64,000 bases of DNA, taken from contig CM033110.1 of the NCBI GenBank assembly GCA_019321725.1, forward strand, positions 13,757,278 through 13,821,277, in the 5' to 3' direction. Below are positions 62,601 through 64,000 of this stretch, in pieces. The position numbers and the translations under genes were made by a program. Origin of the DNA: Paulownia fortunei. Taxonomy: Eukaryota; Streptophyta; Magnoliopsida; Lamiales; Paulowniaceae. The stretch's first letter is position 1, and each line of letters starts with the position of its first letter. Under the pieces are notes generated by a model, which was not told the DNA's origin, searched no databases, and was given only the letters and a program-made list of their open reading frames with translations.

Positions 62601-63165
62601 CAGTTTTTAAGAATTAGTTGGACCCTAATTCAATAAATTTTTGAGAACGAATAAATTGCGAAAGAAATTAATTGCAAGAGAGACACTAAATTTATATAGG
62701 ATCGCCACAATTCTTAACCATATTCTATTTTTATCATCGTAGTTCCACTATAAAGAAATGAAATTACAACGTACAAGAAAATTCAAATACACTCTCAACC
62801 CCAAATTTGAGTTCTCCCTTAAAAATCACACACATACAACATACAAAACCCTGCCCATTCTCCTATTTATATATACGTTCTCCAAAGATAGAACAAAAAG
62901 AAATACCTCTGGGGTGCCTTAGTGTGCCTAAATGCCCTGGGGCAATGCCTAGGTGCCCATTCTCTTCCGCAGTGCATAGGTGCTTCCTTCTTTGTTTTTA
63001 GTCCTTGCTTGGTTGATTTGGCTCCAACCCTCACATTTATTCTTTTTAACTCCTCTAGGTTCCAAGCTAAATTTGTTGATCGCCTTGAACATGGATCGTA
63101 TGGTGAGGCTGTAGTACAAATTTAAGAAAGATACTAAAAGTAGGAAGAAACATTATCATAATACT
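62601..63165 (-). mobile_element. Probable copia LTR next to the gag fragment
   Basis: It lies immediately outside the PBS, where the 5' LTR should be. On its far side the minus strand reads AAAATGGGAG followed by TATTATGATAATG, a polypurine tract plus LTR start, which would normally mark a 3' LTR. The LTR body has TATA-like TATTTATATATA near 62863 and a GCCTAGGTGCC-type motif cluster at 62915-62985. Borders are approximate. Frames at 62807-63125 are not genes. Confidence 0.5.
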
Positions 63166-64000
63166 CCCATTTTAAAATATTTTTGCTCTCATTTGATTTT
63201 ACCAAAAAATTCAGAAAATATAAAAGTTTAAAGTATTCTTATGTTTTTGCCTTTTAAGTTAGTGAAGGCAAGTTAGTAGAATTAAATATTATTAATTTAA
63301 GTAAAAGCACACTTTCGAGAAAAATAAATTATTTTAGATAATATAGACTTATTTTTAAATATTAACAAATATAAATAAAGTTGGGACAAGTAGGGAACTT
63401 AGTGTATAACAAATGTTGGCTGGTATTTGCCTAAGCTTTGTGGCTTAGGGAAAGTGAAACATAAATATGTACTAAACTCAATTACGACAGCTTATAAAGA
63501 TGGTTAACTTGGTCTTAAATCATTTGCTGAAGGATACTTCAATTTATAAAATGATAGGAAGAAAATTTTGAATAAAATATATTAAAACAAGAAAGAGTTT
63601 TACTACTCAATTATGACATATAATATCTAATAATCAATAAAATTCAAAGTTTTAATCTTCTTTTTGGTGAATTTTCTACATCAAATTAGTTAAAAATTAT
63701 TCTAGACCCTCAATTATTTATACAAGTTTTTTTTTTGTTGCAACATAATTGTTCCCTTTACATTGCAAGATTAAGCTTTTTAATATTTTTAATAATTTAT
63801 AATTTGATTTCTTAATAATTTTAATTTTTTTACTGAAGTGATTAATTATGTCATTACATTAAAATATTAATAATTAATTTTTACAGCCATTAATAACCAA
63901 CTAATCATAATAAAATAATCAAATAGCAATGCTTACATCAATACCAAGTCAGAAGAATGCAAACATGTTTCGTGAAATTTGAAATCAAGAGCTCATACCA
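63166..64000. other. AT-rich intergenic DNA
   Basis: No gene or element recognised up to the window end. Confidence 0.55.

Overview
This window is nuclear DNA from a flowering plant, most likely a eudicot; the species cannot be named from sequence alone. The evidence is one intron-containing thaumatin-like gene, the remains of a plant-specific VIN3-like (VEL) PHD-finger gene, and a dense mix of Ty1/copia, Ty3/gypsy (Tat/Athila type), TRIM-like and Mutator-like elements in AT-rich sequence. I saw no bacterial, organellar, rRNA, tRNA or CRISPR features. A run of exactly 100 N at 43197-43296 is an assembly gap.

Layout. 1-9421 is repeat territory. A short TRIM-like repeat occurs alone near 2.5 kb and as an array at 5.0-7.8 kb, and a 1.7-kb gypsy solo LTR has split the array. 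9422-13760 (minus) is a broken VIN3-like gene: PHD, helical and VID exons are recognisable but carry frameshifts and stops, and the FN3 part is missing. Its intron holds a 377-bp tandem duplication that looks perfect. 17149-28971 and 48638-60617 are two direct copies of one ~11.9-kb segment. Each copy carries the same candidate first exon (minus), a divergent microsatellite field and the same ~7.2-kb copia element with 5-bp target-site duplications, so the copia insertion came before the duplication. A 917-bp block in the two copies appears identical although the adjacent sequence differs by several percent.

Between the two copies lie an unrecognised broken gene fragment (29.9-30.9 kb, plus), the integrase end and 3' LTR of an Athila/Tat element (31.0-35.0 kb), a stretch built from short GGTCGAG/CTCGACC inverted motifs, and the only gene that looks intact. 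That gene is a three-exon thaumatin-like protein gene on the minus strand (38892-40012; 304 aa; TATA box near 40.3 kb). It is followed by a second gypsy element (LTR end, PBS and gag) cut by the gap, and by a 1.56-kb non-coding Mutator-like element with ~70-bp terminal inverted repeats and internal ~230-bp repeats. After the second segment copy comes a composite retroelement remnant, in which copia gag runs into an Athila-type protease in the same orientation, followed by a copia LTR.

No multigene pathway or novel defence-like system is visible. The main interest is in genome dynamics: the segmental duplication with a possible gene-conversion tract, decay of a chromatin-regulator gene, nested and chimeric retroelements, and palindromic GCGCCTAGGCGC motifs in the LTRs of unrelated families. 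Percentages and identities were judged by eye.
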